The translations under genes were made by a program, and so were the position numbers. The notes under the pieces were generated by a model that saw only the letters and a program-made list of their open reading frames with translations, did not search any database and was not told the DNA's origin. From Clostridiales bacterium (GTDB lineage Bacteria; Bacillota; Clostridia; Oscillospirales; Oscillospiraceae), in NCBI GenBank assembly GCA_004557075.1, contig SFEX01000015.1:1-39928 (forward strand): a DNA stretch of 39,928 bases. Direction: 5' to 3'. Shown one piece after another: positions 15,327 to 24,460 of this stretch. Each line of letters begins with the position of its first letter. Positions within the stretch are counted from its first letter, which is position 1.

Positions 15327-17696
15327 TTATATCTTCACCATATGTAATGCTGCGGCACGAAGCATGAGCTTCTTAACATTGCCGCTGTCAAATTCTATTT
15401 CTATAAGGTAATCGTTCCCCATCGGGGTCATTTTTCTGAGGCTTCCCTCGCCGAATGCCTTGTGCAGCACTCTGTCCCCGACCTTAAACTCGGGTGCGGC
15501 AGCTTTCGGTCTCGGAGCAGCGGGCGCGGCGGCAGGCTTTGGCTTATATACCGGCCTGCTGTATGCAAACTCCTTCTGAATGCGGCTTTTTTCGGAGTAG
15601 CCGTAGCCTGTTGGTATGCCGCGCTTATCGATGAGATCATCGGGTATCTCGTCAACGAAGCGGGAGACGCGGTTTGCCGTTGTCTTGCCGAACAGCATTC
15701 GCTGCTTTGCGCAGGAGACATACAGCTTTTTCTTTGCGCGCGTCATTGCGACATAGCACAGCCTGCGCTCCTCCTCCATCTCGTCCGGCTCGCCTATGGC
15801 TCTCATGCCGGGGAATATGCCCTCCTCGCAGCCGACCATGAACACATTCGGAAATTCAAGACCCTTTGCCGAATGTATGGTCATCATGACCACGCAGTCG
15901 GAATCCTTGTCATAGTTGTCCATGTCCGTGTACAGCGCAACGTCGGCGAGATATCCTTCAAGCGTCGGGTTATCGCTCTCGCTCTTATAATTTGCGATGC
16001 TGGTTTTTAGCTCCTTTACGTTCTCGGCGCGGGCCGAGTCCTCAACGGTGTTCTTATCCTCCAGCATTTTGAGGTAGCCTGTCTTTTCGAGCACGAGATC
16101 GTAAAGCAGGTCGGGGGCAAGCTCGGCTGCCTGCGCTCTCAGCTCGTTTATCATGCTCACGAACAAAAGCAGTCTCATCGAAGCTCGGCCAAGCTCAGGA
16201 TAAAGGTCTGCCTTGCTTATGACATCAAACAGCGAGCAGTCCTTTTCCGCCGCGATAGCCGACGCTGCTTCAATGCTCTTTGCTCCTATGCCCCTCGGCG
16301 GGTTGTTTATTATTCGCTCAAGGCGCAGATCGTCGCTCGGAGATGCGATAACGCACAGGTACGCCAGCATGTCCTTTACCTCGGCCCTATCAAAGAAGCC
16401 CGTTCCGCCAAAAACGCGATAAGGTATGCCGTTGCGCTTGAACGCCTGCTCAAGCTGGTGCGACTGGGCGTTCATACGGTATAAAACGGCATTATCGCCC
16501 CATGAACCGCCTCTGCCGTACTGGGTCATTATCTGCGACGCGACCTGGCGCGCCTCGTCATGCTCGTTATCGGCAACATAAAGCTCAATAGGCTCTCCCC
16601 TGTCGCCGTTTGTCCAGAGCTCCTTGCCCTTGCGCCCGGTATTGTTTCGTATTACGGCGTTTGCCGCGTCAAGTATGCACGAGGTGCTGCGGTAGTTCTG
16701 TTCAAGGCGGATAACCCGGCAGTTTTTATACTCATCCTCGAAGGAGAGTATGTTCTCTATCGTTGCACCGCGGAATTTATATATGCTCTGGTCGTCGTCG
16801 CCGACAACGCAGATGTTGCCCCAGCCTCCCGCAAGCTTTGAAGCGAGAAGATACTGGAGCCTGTTGGTGTCCTGATATTCGTCGATGAGCACATATTTAA
16901 ACCGCTTCTGCCAATACTCGCACACATCGTCGTGCTCATCGAGCAGCTTGACGGTATAATAAATAAGATCGTCAAAGTCCATTGCTCCGGCGGCAGCGGC
17001 GCGTTTGGAGTATTCGGCATAGATCTCCGCTATCTTTATGCGGCGGGAATCTCCCGATGCCTGTGCGCGCGCGTAGTATTCACCTGCCGACAGACTCGCG
17101 TCCTTGGCGCGGCTTATCTCCGAGAGCAGCATACGCGGCGGATATCGCTTATCGTCAATATTGAAGTCTTTGAGTATTCGCTTTACAAGGCTCATGCTGT
17201 CCGACGTATCATAGATCGTAAAGCTCTTTGGGAAGCCGAGCCTCTCGGCGTCGCGGCGGAGAATGCGCACACAGGCCGAGTGGAAAGTAGACGCCCATAC
17301 GTCTCTCCCCGCCTCGCCGAGCATTCTCTCAAGCCTTGCCTTGAGCTCGTCCGCCGCCTTATTGGTAAACGTGATGGCGAGAATGCGCCAGGGCTGCACC
17401 GGCTCAAACGCCGCTATCCGGCGGGCGTCGTCGCCGCCTTTGAGCATTTCGGCTACATCGTCCTCGCAGGCGCTCTCCGGTATTTCCACGCTGTCACCGG
17501 CCGAGCCATAGCGCATGAGATTTGCGATCCTGTTTATAAGCACGGTGGTTTTGCCGCTGCCCGCGCCCGCTAAGATAAGCAGGGGGCCTTCCGTCGCCAT
17601 GACAGCCTTTCTCTGCATGGGATTGAGCGCGCCAAAATCCGACTCTATGACTTTTTTTCTTGCTTCAAGGTATCTTTTTTCAAAATCCGTATTCAT
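15327..17696 (-). CDS. pcrA: UvrD/PcrA-type ATP-dependent DNA helicase (789 aa)
   Basis: Superfamily 1A 3'-5' helicase used in repair and in clearing proteins from DNA. Walker A is LAGAGSGKTT (residues 42-51), motif II is DEYQDTN, motif III region is VVGDDDQSIYKFRGA, and motif VI is YVAMTRAKKKLY. The last 70 residues (after an alanine/proline-rich linker) form a Tudor-like domain starting FKVGDRVLHKAFGEG, as in PcrA, where it contacts RNA polymerase. An insertion of about 30 residues lies after motif I (SVEIPESACEDDVAEMLKGG). The EamA gene follows at 3 nt. Confidence 0.93.
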   Translation of the reverse strand: MNTDFEKRYLEARKKVIESDFGALNPMQRKAVMATEGPLLILAGAGSGKTTVLINRIANLMRYGSAGDSVEIPESACEDDVAEMLKGGDDARRIAAFEPVQPWRILAITFTNKAADELKARLERMLGEAGRDVWASTFHSACVRILRRDAERLGFPKSFTIYDTSDSMSLVKRILKDFNIDDKRYPPRMLLSEISRAKDASLSAGEYYARAQASGDSRRIKIAEIYAEYSKRAAAAGAMDFDDLIYYTVKLLDEHDDVCEYWQKRFKYVLIDEYQDTNRLQYLLASKLAGGWGNICVVGDDDQSIYKFRGATIENILSFEDEYKNCRVIRLEQNYRSTSCILDAANAVIRNNTGRKGKELWTNGDRGEPIELYVADNEHDEARQVASQIMTQYGRGGSWGDNAVLYRMNAQSHQLEQAFKRNGIPYRVFGGTGFFDRAEVKDMLAYLCVIASPSDDLRLERIINNPPRGIGAKSIEAASAIAAEKDCSLFDVISKADLYPELGRASMRLLLFVSMINELRAQAAELAPDLLYDLVLEKTGYLKMLEDKNTVEDSARAENVKELKTSIANYKSESDNPTLEGYLADVALYTDMDNYDKDSDCVVMMTIHSAKGLEFPNVFMVGCEEGIFPGMRAIGEPDEMEEERRLCYVAMTRAKKKLYVSCAKQRMLFGKTTANRVSRFVDEIPDDLIDKRGIPTGYGYSEKSRIQKEFAYSRPVYKPKPAAAPAAPRPKAAAPEFKVGDRVLHKAFGEGSLRKMTPMGNDYLIEIEFDSGNVKKLMLRAAALHMVKI

Positions 17697-17729
17697 AGCA
17701 AGCTATTTTAACACGAACCTTGACATCAT

Positions 17730-18443
17730 TCAAGAGTCACTTAGCACTTCTCTGAGCCTTTCTACCGCCCTGCGCTCAAGCCTTGACACCTGCACCTGAG
17801 ACACGCCCAAGACCTTTGCCGCAGACTCCTGCGTCATGCCGTGGAAATACCGCAGGTACAAGGTCTTGCGCTCTTTCTCCGGAAGCTGCTCGATGGCGTA
17901 GCGGAGCGATACATGCTCGAGCATGCGCTCCTCGCCGTAGATATCGGTGAGGACGTGCTCAAGAGTAAAGCCATCCTCCCCCGTCTCGCGCTGAAGGCTT
18001 TCGGCAGGCCCGGTGGCTGCTTCGGCAAACGCCACCTCCTCGGCCGTGAGCCCCGTTTCCGCCGATATCTCGGATATCAGCGGCTCCCTGCCGAGGCGCT
18101 GCTCAAGGGTGTTGCGCACAGCTCTTATCTGCTGCGCCTGCTCCTTTATGCTGCGGCTGACCTTGATAGCCCCGTCGTCCCGCAGAAATCTGCGTATTTC
18201 GCCAGAAATTTTGGGCACGGCATATGTTGAAAACTGTGTGCCAAAGTTTAAGTCAAAGCCCTCGATAGCCTTCAAAAAGCCGATGCACCCAAGCTGGTAC
18301 AGGTCATCAGGCTCCGTCCCGCGCCCGAAGAACCGCCGGGCGACGCTCCAGATAAGGCCGGAATTTTCCTCAACAAGGCGCTCAGCCGCCGCTTTATCCC
18401 CCGCCTTTGCAAGACGGAGACACTCCAGCATGGTCTCTGTCAT
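17730..18443 (-). CDS. sigF: Forespore sigma factor SigF (237 aa)
   Basis: Sigma-70 family group 3 factor. Region 2 includes DDLYQLGCIGFLKAIEGFD and FSTYAVPKISGEIRRFLRDD; region 4 includes LPEKERKTLYLRYFHGMTQE and VSQVQVSRLERRAVERL. Position after spoIIAA and spoIIAB identifies it as sigma-F, the first compartment-specific factor, active in the forespore. The ATG overlaps the SpoIIAB stop (ATGA), which couples translation and helps balance the anti-sigma complex. Confidence 0.95.
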   Translation of the reverse strand: MTETMLECLRLAKAGDKAAAERLVEENSGLIWSVARRFFGRGTEPDDLYQLGCIGFLKAIEGFDLNFGTQFSTYAVPKISGEIRRFLRDDGAIKVSRSIKEQAQQIRAVRNTLEQRLGREPLISEISAETGLTAEEVAFAEAATGPAESLQRETGEDGFTLEHVLTDIYGEERMLEHVSLRYAIEQLPEKERKTLYLRYFHGMTQESAAKVLGVSQVQVSRLERRAVERLREVLSDS

Positions 18444-18880
18444 CGCAGGCTCTTTCGCTGTTTTATCGTCCGCAGCATAGTGACTGTCGTGCCCTTTGAG
18501 GCAGAGCTTTTCACTTTGAGCTTGTCCATAAAGCTCTCCATAATGGTAAAGCCCATGCCGCTGCGATCCTCGCCGCCGGTTGTGTACATAGGCAGCATCG
18601 CCTGCTCAAGATCCTCAATTCCGCGCCCGCGATCCTTTATCGTTATCTCAAGCTTATCGCCGTCGATTATCCTCAGGCGCATCACTATCTTTCCGATGCT
18701 GTCGGGATAAGCGTGGACAATGCAGTTTGTCACCGCCTCACTGACGGCGGTTTTTATATCGCCAAGCTCGTCCAGCGTTGGGTCGAGCTGGGCCGCAAAT
18801 CCGGCTGCCGCCGCCCGCGCGAAGCTCTCGTTTGAGCTGTTGCTCGGGAACTCAAGCTTTATGTAGTTTGTCACTTTCAT
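18440..18880 (-). CDS. spoIIAB: Anti-sigma F factor / serine kinase SpoIIAB (146 aa)
   Basis: GHKL-fold kinase with an N box (ELGDIKTAVSEAVTNCIVHA), G1 box (IKDRGRGIEDLEQA) and G2 box (DRSGMGFTIMESFMD). It holds sigma-F inactive and phosphorylates SpoIIAA. The start overlaps the SpoIIAA stop and the end overlaps the sigF start, the usual tight operon. Confidence 0.95.
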   Translation of the reverse strand: MKVTNYIKLEFPSNSSNESFARAAAAGFAAQLDPTLDELGDIKTAVSEAVTNCIVHAYPDSIGKIVMRLRIIDGDKLEITIKDRGRGIEDLEQAMLPMYTTGGEDRSGMGFTIMESFMDKLKVKSSASKGTTVTMLRTIKQRKSLR

Positions 18881-19203
18881 GTCGTTACCTCCCTTTTCGC
18901 GGCAATGGGTATCATTCTGTCGATCCCCGAAGCGTCCAGCACCTTGAGCGGCTGTGGCTGCGGGTTTTCAATGTACATTCTGCCTCCGGCATTGCGTATC
19001 TTCCTGTATGTTCTCACTATGACGGCTATCCCCGAGGAGTCCATGAACCCGAGATGCGTCATGTCCAGAACGAGATCCCGGGGAAGCTTTATGTCTATTG
19101 CCTCGGAAATAGTCTCTACCGTTTCCCGCGCTCCGTGGTGGTCAAGCTCTCCGGCAAGATAAACCGTCAGCCTCCCATCCAAATATTCCGTTGATATTTT
19201 CAT
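18877..19203 (-). CDS. spoIIAA: Anti-anti-sigma factor SpoIIAA (108 aa)
   Basis: STAS-domain protein with the phosphorylatable serine in GFMDSSGIAVIV. When dephosphorylated by SpoIIE it binds SpoIIAB and frees sigma-F. I chose the ATG at 19201-19203 (MKISTEYLDG), preceded by GGAGTGA; the longer ORF upstream runs through the valS terminator and is not credible. First gene of the spoIIA operon; no clear sigma-H promoter was found by eye. Confidence 0.95.
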   Translation of the reverse strand: MKISTEYLDGRLTVYLAGELDHHGARETVETISEAIDIKLPRDLVLDMTHLGFMDSSGIAVIVRTYRKIRNAGGRMYIENPQPQPLKVLDASGIDRMIPIAAKREVTT

Positions 19204-19222
19204 TAGTATCACTCCAACAAAA

Positions 19223-19262
19223 AAACTGGTGTTATGCACCGTCAAGTACATAACACCAGTTT
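19223..19262 (-). terminator. Terminator of valS
   Basis: AAACTGGTGTTATG and CATAACACCAGTTT form a 14-bp stem with a 12-nt loop, followed on the minus strand by a run of T. It insulates the spoIIA operon from valS. Confidence 0.85.
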
Positions 19263-19302
19263 ACTTGTTTATATTTGCGGATTTTATTAAATCCCGTCGA
19301 AC

Positions 19303-21924
19303 TTATCCGAGATTTTTGAGGCTTTCCTCAAGATTTTCAATAAGCGCCTCAAGCTTTGCTTTCTTCTCCCGCTCAAGGTTCACAACATGCTCCGGTGCGC
19401 GGGAAACAAAGTTTTCGTTGGCAAGCTTTGCGTTCTGGCCGTCGAGCTGCTTCCTTGCGTTGGCAAGCTCCTTTTCCATGCGCGCCCTCTCCTTCTCGAG
19501 GTCAACAAGCTCCGCCATGGGCATGAACATTCTCGCGTTGTCCGTGATAACGGAGACCATGCCGTCGGTATTCTCGGGAAGCTGCGCCGTGACCTGCATT
19601 TCGGAAGCATACGCAAGCTTACATATGAATTTCTCGCCCTTTGAGAAAGCGTCGGGCTTGCCAGTTACGATGATAAGGCGGCTTTTTCTGGACGGCGGTA
19701 CGTTCATCTCCGCTCTGCGGGCGCGAACTGCTTTTATCGCCTCCATGACCATCTCAAAGCTCGTCTCATCCTCGGGGAAGCTAAGCTCGTCCCTGAATTT
19801 CGGGTACTCGGCTATCATGAGCGCCTCGCCCTCATGAGGCAGTGCCTGCCATATTTCCTCGGTGATAAACGGCATGAACGAATGCAGAAGCTTGAGTATC
19901 TCGGTGAGGACGTATAGCAGGACGCGCTGCGCGCTCTCGCGCTCTGCCTCGTTATCGCCGTTAAGGCGCGGCTTTGTAAGCTCAATATACCAGTCGCAGT
20001 AGCTGTCCCAGATAAAGTCATAGATCTTACCAGCGGCAACGCCAAGCTCAAAGCTGTCCATATTATCGCAGACTTCCCTGATGACCTGATTGAGCTTTGA
20101 AAGTATCCACTTATCCTCTGTCTCAAGCTTGTCCGGCAGCCGGTTATCCTCTACCGTCAGGTTCATCATCACAAAGCGCGATGCGTTCCATATCTTGTTG
20201 CAGAAATTGCGCATTGCCTCGCACTTTTCAACATAAAAGCGCATATCATTGCCGGGGCTGTTGCCGGTTATGAGGTTAAAGCGCAGCGCGTCGGCGCCGT
20301 ATTTCTCTGCCATCTCCAGCGGGTCAATGCCGTTGCCGAGGCTCTTTGACATCTTCCTGCCCTGACTGTCGCGCACAAGTCCGTGGATGAACACCGTGTG
20401 GAAGGGCTCTTCCTTCATCTGCTCCATGCCGGAAAATATCATTCTGGCGACCCAGAAGAAAATTATATCGTAGCCTGTCACCATGACAGAGGTCGGATAC
20501 CAGTAGTCAAGCTCCGGCGTCTTTTCCGGCCAGCCCATCGTGCTGAACGGCCACAGCGCCGAGGAAAACCATGTGTCGAGAACGTCCTCCTCCTGATGGA
20601 TATTCTTGCTGTGGCAGTGAGCGCATTCGCATGCGTCCTCGCGCGATACGGTTATCTCTCCGCAGTCGTCACAGTACCAGGCGGGTATTCTGTGTCCCCA
20701 CCAGAGCTGGCGGGAGATGCACCAGTCATGCACATTTTCCATCCAGTTCATATACGTTCTCGTAAAGCGCTCGGGGACAAATTTTATTCTGCCGTCCTTT
20801 ACGACCTCGATAGCGGCCTCGGCAAGAGGCTTCATCTTTACAAACCACTGAGGGCTTGTGAGCGGTTCGACGACGGTGCCGCAGCGGTAGCAGCAGCCGA
20901 CATTGTGATTATAAGGCTCGACCTTGACAAGATAGCCCTGCTCTTCAAGGTCGGCAACGATAGCCTTTCTCGCCTCATAGCGATCCATGCCGTCATACTT
21001 GCCGCCGTTTATGATCTTCGCGTCCTCATCGATGACGAGAATCTGCTCAAGGCCATGGCGCAGACCGACCTCATAGTCGTTGGGGTCATGGCAGGGCGTC
21101 ATTTTAACGGCGCCGGTGCCGAAGCCGAGCTCGACATAGTCGTCGGCGACGATAGGCAGCTTCCTGCCGACAAGCGGGAGAATGGCGTTTTTTCCGACAA
21201 GGTGAGCATAGCGCTCATCGTCGGGGTGGACGGCAACGCCGGAGTCACCGAGCATGGTCTCCGGACGGGTGGTCGCGATTATAAACTCCTCGTCCGAGCC
21301 CTCGATGGGGTATCTGATATGCCAGAACGAACCGGGCATGTCCTTGTACTCAACCTCAGCGTCGGACAGTGCCGTGCGGCACTTGGGGCACCAGTTTATG
21401 ATGCGGCTGCCCTTGTAGATAAGTCCCTTTTCATACAGCTCGCAGAAAGTCTCACGTACGGATTTTGCGCGGGTCTTGTCCATTGTAAACGCGCTTCTGT
21501 CCCAATCGCACGATGCGCCGAGCACCTTCTGCTGCTCGACTATGCGGTCGCCGTACTTATTCTTCCAGTCCCACACCTTGTCAAGAAATTTCTCGCGTCC
21601 GAGGTCATAGCGGGTAAGTCCCTCGCTTTTGCGCAGCTCTTCCTCGACCTTTATCTGCGTAGCTATTCCGGCGTGGTCGGTGCCGGGCAGCCACAGCGCG
21701 GCATAGCCCTGCATGCGCTTGTAGCGGATGAGTATATCCTGAAGCGTTGAGTCAAGGGCATGACCCATGTGGAGCTGTCCCGTTACATTGGGGGGCGGCA
21801 TTACTATTGAAAAGGGCTTTTTATCGGGGTCTATAACACCCTTGAAGTATCCGCCCTTCTGCCACATGTCATAGATTTTCTTTTCCACCGCAGCGGGGTC
21901 ATACACCTTCGGTAGTTCTCTCAT
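19303..21924 (-). CDS. valS: Valyl-tRNA synthetase (873 aa)
   Basis: Class Ia synthetase. The HIGH signature is in PPPNVTGQLHMGHALD near residue 45, the KMSKS signature is in GRKMSKSLGNGIDP, and an editing domain lies between (TTRPETMLGDSGVAVHPDD). A zinc-ribbon cysteine set (WYCDDCGE and CECAHC) is present. The C-terminal coiled coil (LEKERARMEKELANARKQLD) is typical of ValRS. Expression is governed by the T-box leader just upstream. Confidence 0.97.
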   Translation of the reverse strand: MRELPKVYDPAAVEKKIYDMWQKGGYFKGVIDPDKKPFSIVMPPPNVTGQLHMGHALDSTLQDILIRYKRMQGYAALWLPGTDHAGIATQIKVEEELRKSEGLTRYDLGREKFLDKVWDWKNKYGDRIVEQQKVLGASCDWDRSAFTMDKTRAKSVRETFCELYEKGLIYKGSRIINWCPKCRTALSDAEVEYKDMPGSFWHIRYPIEGSDEEFIIATTRPETMLGDSGVAVHPDDERYAHLVGKNAILPLVGRKLPIVADDYVELGFGTGAVKMTPCHDPNDYEVGLRHGLEQILVIDEDAKIINGGKYDGMDRYEARKAIVADLEEQGYLVKVEPYNHNVGCCYRCGTVVEPLTSPQWFVKMKPLAEAAIEVVKDGRIKFVPERFTRTYMNWMENVHDWCISRQLWWGHRIPAWYCDDCGEITVSREDACECAHCHSKNIHQEEDVLDTWFSSALWPFSTMGWPEKTPELDYWYPTSVMVTGYDIIFFWVARMIFSGMEQMKEEPFHTVFIHGLVRDSQGRKMSKSLGNGIDPLEMAEKYGADALRFNLITGNSPGNDMRFYVEKCEAMRNFCNKIWNASRFVMMNLTVEDNRLPDKLETEDKWILSKLNQVIREVCDNMDSFELGVAAGKIYDFIWDSYCDWYIELTKPRLNGDNEAERESAQRVLLYVLTEILKLLHSFMPFITEEIWQALPHEGEALMIAEYPKFRDELSFPEDETSFEMVMEAIKAVRARRAEMNVPPSRKSRLIIVTGKPDAFSKGEKFICKLAYASEMQVTAQLPENTDGMVSVITDNARMFMPMAELVDLEKERARMEKELANARKQLDGQNAKLANENFVSRAPEHVVNLEREKKAKLEALIENLEESLKNLG

Positions 21925-21950
21925 TATTTTTCCTCCTTACAACAAAGCAA

Positions 21951-22187
21951 CGAAAAAGCGCCCTGATGAAAACATCAGGGCGCAATTATCTTACGCGGTA
22001 CCACCTGAATTCCACGCGCAATGCGTGACACTCTCGGCTCTGTAACGGGAGCTCCCGTCCGGCTTACTTAAATTCAGCGCGGCTGCTCAAAGCCGACCTT
22101 CGGCGGCGCACAATGGGAACTTTCACCCTCCGTTCCCTCTCTGAAAAGCACGCTTGGCCTACTCCTGCTTATCACTGCTTTTAACGA
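21951..22187 (-). ncRNA. T-box riboswitch of valS
   Basis: Read on the minus strand, the leader carries the T-box core GGTGGTACCGCG (21994-22005) that pairs with the free acceptor end of uncharged tRNA. It then forms a terminator stem GCGCCCTGATG/CATCAGGGCGC (21958-21983) followed by TTTTTCG. A GTC valine codon at 22095-22097 (in AAGGTCGGCTTTGAGC) is the likely specifier. Uncharged tRNA-Val would stabilise the antiterminator and switch valS on. Confidence 0.92.
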
Positions 22188-22193
22188 AAAAGT

Positions 22194-22222
22194 ATTATAT
22201 GCGAAACGCTCGCGAAAGTCAA
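22194..22222 (-). promoter_or_regulatory. Promoter of the valS T-box transcript
   Basis: TTGACT (22217-22222), a 17-nt spacer and TATAAT (22194-22199) on the minus strand. It starts just 3 bp past the DegV stop codon. Confidence 0.8.
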
Positions 22223-22224
22223 GA

Positions 22225-23112
22225 TTAATCGACTCTCTCCTTGCCCCAGAAAAACAGCGCGACCGTTCCCGGGCCCGTATGGCTGCCGATAGTCGTTCCG
22301 ACATAGTTTATAACTACCTTACCGTTAAGCTTGGGGAAGCGCTCCTCAATAAGCGCGGCAACGGCCTCTGCGTCCTCAACACAGCCGGACTGGGAGATAA
22401 AGCACTTGCCGGAATAGTCAAGGCCGTCATCGGCGCACTCCTCCATGCGCTTGACTATCTCCTGAATGACCTTTTTCTTGGTGCGGATCTTCTCTCTCGG
22501 GATGAGTCTGCCTAAATTATCCATATTGAGCAGAGGGCAGATGCTGAGCATGGTTCCGAAGAAGCCGGAGGCCTTGGAAATGCGGCCGCCCTTTACATAG
22601 AATGTAAGATCAGTGGAGAAAAACCAGTGGTGCATACGCAGCTTATTTGCCTCGATCCACTCGTGTAGCTCGTCTATGCTCTTGCCCTCATCGCGCATAT
22701 CGGCAAGAGTCTCCATGATAAGACCGTAGCCGGAGGAAGCGCCGAGAGAGTCAACGATGTATATCTTCCTGTCGGGATACGTCTCTGAAAGCATAGCGGC
22801 CGCTGTCTGCGCAGAGTTGATAACTCCGGAAATGCCGCTTGAGAGCGTTACATGCAGGATATCCTTGCCCGCTTCGAGGAAGGGGGTAAAGTAATCCACA
22901 AACTCTGCGACGTTGACCTGGCTTGTCTTGGTCTCCGCGCCCTCGGCCATCATTTTGTAAAACTCCTCAAACGGTATGCTCTGGCCGAGATCGTCGGGGT
23001 ACGATTCACCGTTGAGAATGTAGTGAAAGCAGATGTATTTGATATCGCGGCTGTCAAAATGCTCCTTTGACAAATCGGCAGTGGAGCAGCAGCTAAGTAT
23101 ATAGTCAGACAT
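22225..23112 (-). CDS. DegV-family fatty-acid-binding protein (295 aa)
   Basis: The sequence has the DegV pattern: an N-terminal MSDYILSCCSTADLSKEHF, TSQVNVAEFVDYF (lipid head-group contact region), HVTLSSGISGVINSA, and the C-terminal GTTIGSHTGPGTVALFFWG. Family members bind a fatty acid and act with FakA-type kinases or in lipid traffic. No fakA partner lies next to it. The ATG has GGAGGTAG upstream. Confidence 0.92.
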   Translation of the reverse strand: MSDYILSCCSTADLSKEHFDSRDIKYICFHYILNGESYPDDLGQSIPFEEFYKMMAEGAETKTSQVNVAEFVDYFTPFLEAGKDILHVTLSSGISGVINSAQTAAAMLSETYPDRKIYIVDSLGASSGYGLIMETLADMRDEGKSIDELHEWIEANKLRMHHWFFSTDLTFYVKGGRISKASGFFGTMLSICPLLNMDNLGRLIPREKIRTKKKVIQEIVKRMEECADDGLDYSGKCFISQSGCVEDAEAVAALIEERFPKLNGKVVINYVGTTIGSHTGPGTVALFFWGKERVD

Positions 23113-23140
23113 GGCTACCTCCTGTATCTATTCTTAAAAA

Positions 23141-23167
23141 TATTGTACCCGTATTATATACGGGTAC
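23141..23167 (-). terminator. Hairpin terminator after trxA
   Basis: GTACCCGTA and TACGGGTAC form a 9-bp stem (23145-23167), followed on the minus strand by AATATTTTTA. Confidence 0.65.
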
Positions 23168-23206
23168 AACAAAAAATGCAACCAATTTTTTGAGTATATC
23201 TCACGC

Positions 23207-23512
23207 TCAGCCAATCATGGTGATAAGCTGCTCGCGGCTCTGAACGCCTACGGCCTTGTTTATCTGCTCTCCGTCGCGGAAAGCGATTATCGTGGGGATG
23301 CTGAAAACTCCGAAGCGGCGGGCAATATCGGGGTGATCGTCAACATTGAGCTTGCAGACCTTTACCTTGCTGCCTATCTCCTCCTCGAGCTGGTCGAGGA
23401 TCGGAGCCTGCATGCGGCAGGGGCCGCACCACTCTGCCCAGAAATCAACGAGCACAAGTCCCGAAGACGTTATGGAATCAAAATTATCCTTTGTAAGATG
23501 CATAACTGACAT
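23207..23512 (-). CDS. trxA: Thioredoxin (101 aa)
   Basis: The active site is WAEWCGPCRMQAP (residues about 25-37), with the cis-proline in FSIPTIIAF. It is a cytosolic disulfide reductase of normal length. It lies 2 nt after the flavoprotein reductase gene, which is its probable electron donor. Confidence 0.95.
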   Translation of the reverse strand: MSVMHLTKDNFDSITSSGLVLVDFWAEWCGPCRMQAPILDQLEEEIGSKVKVCKLNVDDHPDIARRFGVFSIPTIIAFRDGEQINKAVGVQSREQLITMIG

Positions 23513-23514
23513 GA

Positions 23515-24336
23515 TTATTTCTCCTTTTCTAAGCCATTTATATATTCGCAGGCCGTGAGAGCGGCAACGTTGCCCTCTCCCACCGCTTTTGCAAGCTGAT
23601 ACGGCGCGCCGGTGCAGTCTCCTGCCGCGAAAACGCCCTTTATGTTAGTTTCTCCGCTGCGCGATACTTTTATTATGCCGCGCTCGGTTTCAACGCCCGG
23701 TACGAGGCTTTCCGCCGACAGGGTCTCCTTTAATATGAAGATGCAGTCGGTTTTATACTCTGCTCCGTTGACAGTCAGGGTATCCGCGCGCATATCGCCG
23801 GATATCTCGATTTTCTCTTTCCCGCTGAAAGAGAGCACCTCGCAGCCGATATCCCGCAGGAATCGCATATCGTTTTCGGCCTCCTCGCCTTCGCCGATAA
23901 CTGCAACGGTTTTGCCCTTATAAAGCATCCCGTCGCAGGTCGCGCAATAGCTGACACCCCGGCCGAGGAATGCAGCCTCGCCCTCGCATATGGGTCTGCG
24001 GCTGATGCCGGCAGCCACGATGACGGCGGCCGCCTCAAAAAACGCATTTCCGACTGCCACTCCGACGGTTTTTCCCATTGGCATTACAGTGAGCGCCCTG
24101 CCCTCTATAAGCCCCGCCCCGCTGTCTTTAAGCTGACGGTACATCTCGTCCATGATCCGGCTGCCGCTGCCGGCAAGCCCGGGATAATTCGTAACATGCT
24201 CGGCAAGGTAGAGCTTGCTTGTTGACGGCGGGTTCGATACAACGCCTACCTTTTTGCCGCGATTTAACGCGGTAAGCGCGGCCGATATGCCCGCAGGCCC
24301 TCCGCCGACAATTAAAATATCAAATTTACCGCTCAT
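23515..24336 (-). CDS. Thioredoxin-reductase-like flavoprotein with a shortened NADPH domain (273 aa)
   Basis: FAD site GGGPAGISAA (residues 11-20), redox pair C131-A-T-C134 in SYCATCDG, and the C-terminal FAD motif GVFAAGDCTG (234-243). It is 273 aa, whereas NADPH-dependent TrxB is about 310-320. The second dinucleotide region retains VIGEGEEA but lacks the basic HRRxxxR-type motif that binds the 2'-phosphate of NADPH and is about 30 residues short. It may use NADH, ferredoxin or another donor. I chose the ATG at 24334-24336, 6 nt after GAGGTG; an in-frame GTG lies 9 nt upstream. It forms an operon with trxA. Confidence 0.88.
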   Translation of the reverse strand: MSGKFDILIVGGGPAGISAALTALNRGKKVGVVSNPPSTSKLYLAEHVTNYPGLAGSGSRIMDEMYRQLKDSGAGLIEGRALTVMPMGKTVGVAVGNAFFEAAAVIVAAGISRRPICEGEAAFLGRGVSYCATCDGMLYKGKTVAVIGEGEEAENDMRFLRDIGCEVLSFSGKEKIEISGDMRADTLTVNGAEYKTDCIFILKETLSAESLVPGVETERGIIKVSRSGETNIKGVFAAGDCTGAPYQLAKAVGEGNVAALTACEYINGLEKEK

Positions 24337-24390
24337 TGCAGTCACCTCACCTTTTTTATCTATTTTAGTAGTTATTATACTACTTTTTTG

Positions 24391-24419
24391 TTGTAATTAC
24401 TACAATTATCGTTTATAAT
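24391..24419 (+). promoter_or_regulatory. Promoter of glnS
   Basis: TTGTAA (24391-24396), a 17-nt spacer and TATAAT (24414-24419), about 42 nt before the glnS ATG. Confidence 0.65.
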
Positions 24420-24460
24420 CTCAATTATTCAAAAGTTTCTAATCAACAGGAGTAAGCAGT

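Noticed and set aside
19204..19251. Extended SpoIIAA start
   Set aside because: The extra codons fall in the valS terminator stem; the family start and ribosome site are at 19203.
20383..21750. Plus-strand ORF of 455 codons
   Set aside because: It lies antisense inside valS, whose class I motifs are unmistakable. The antisense translation has no recognisable domain.
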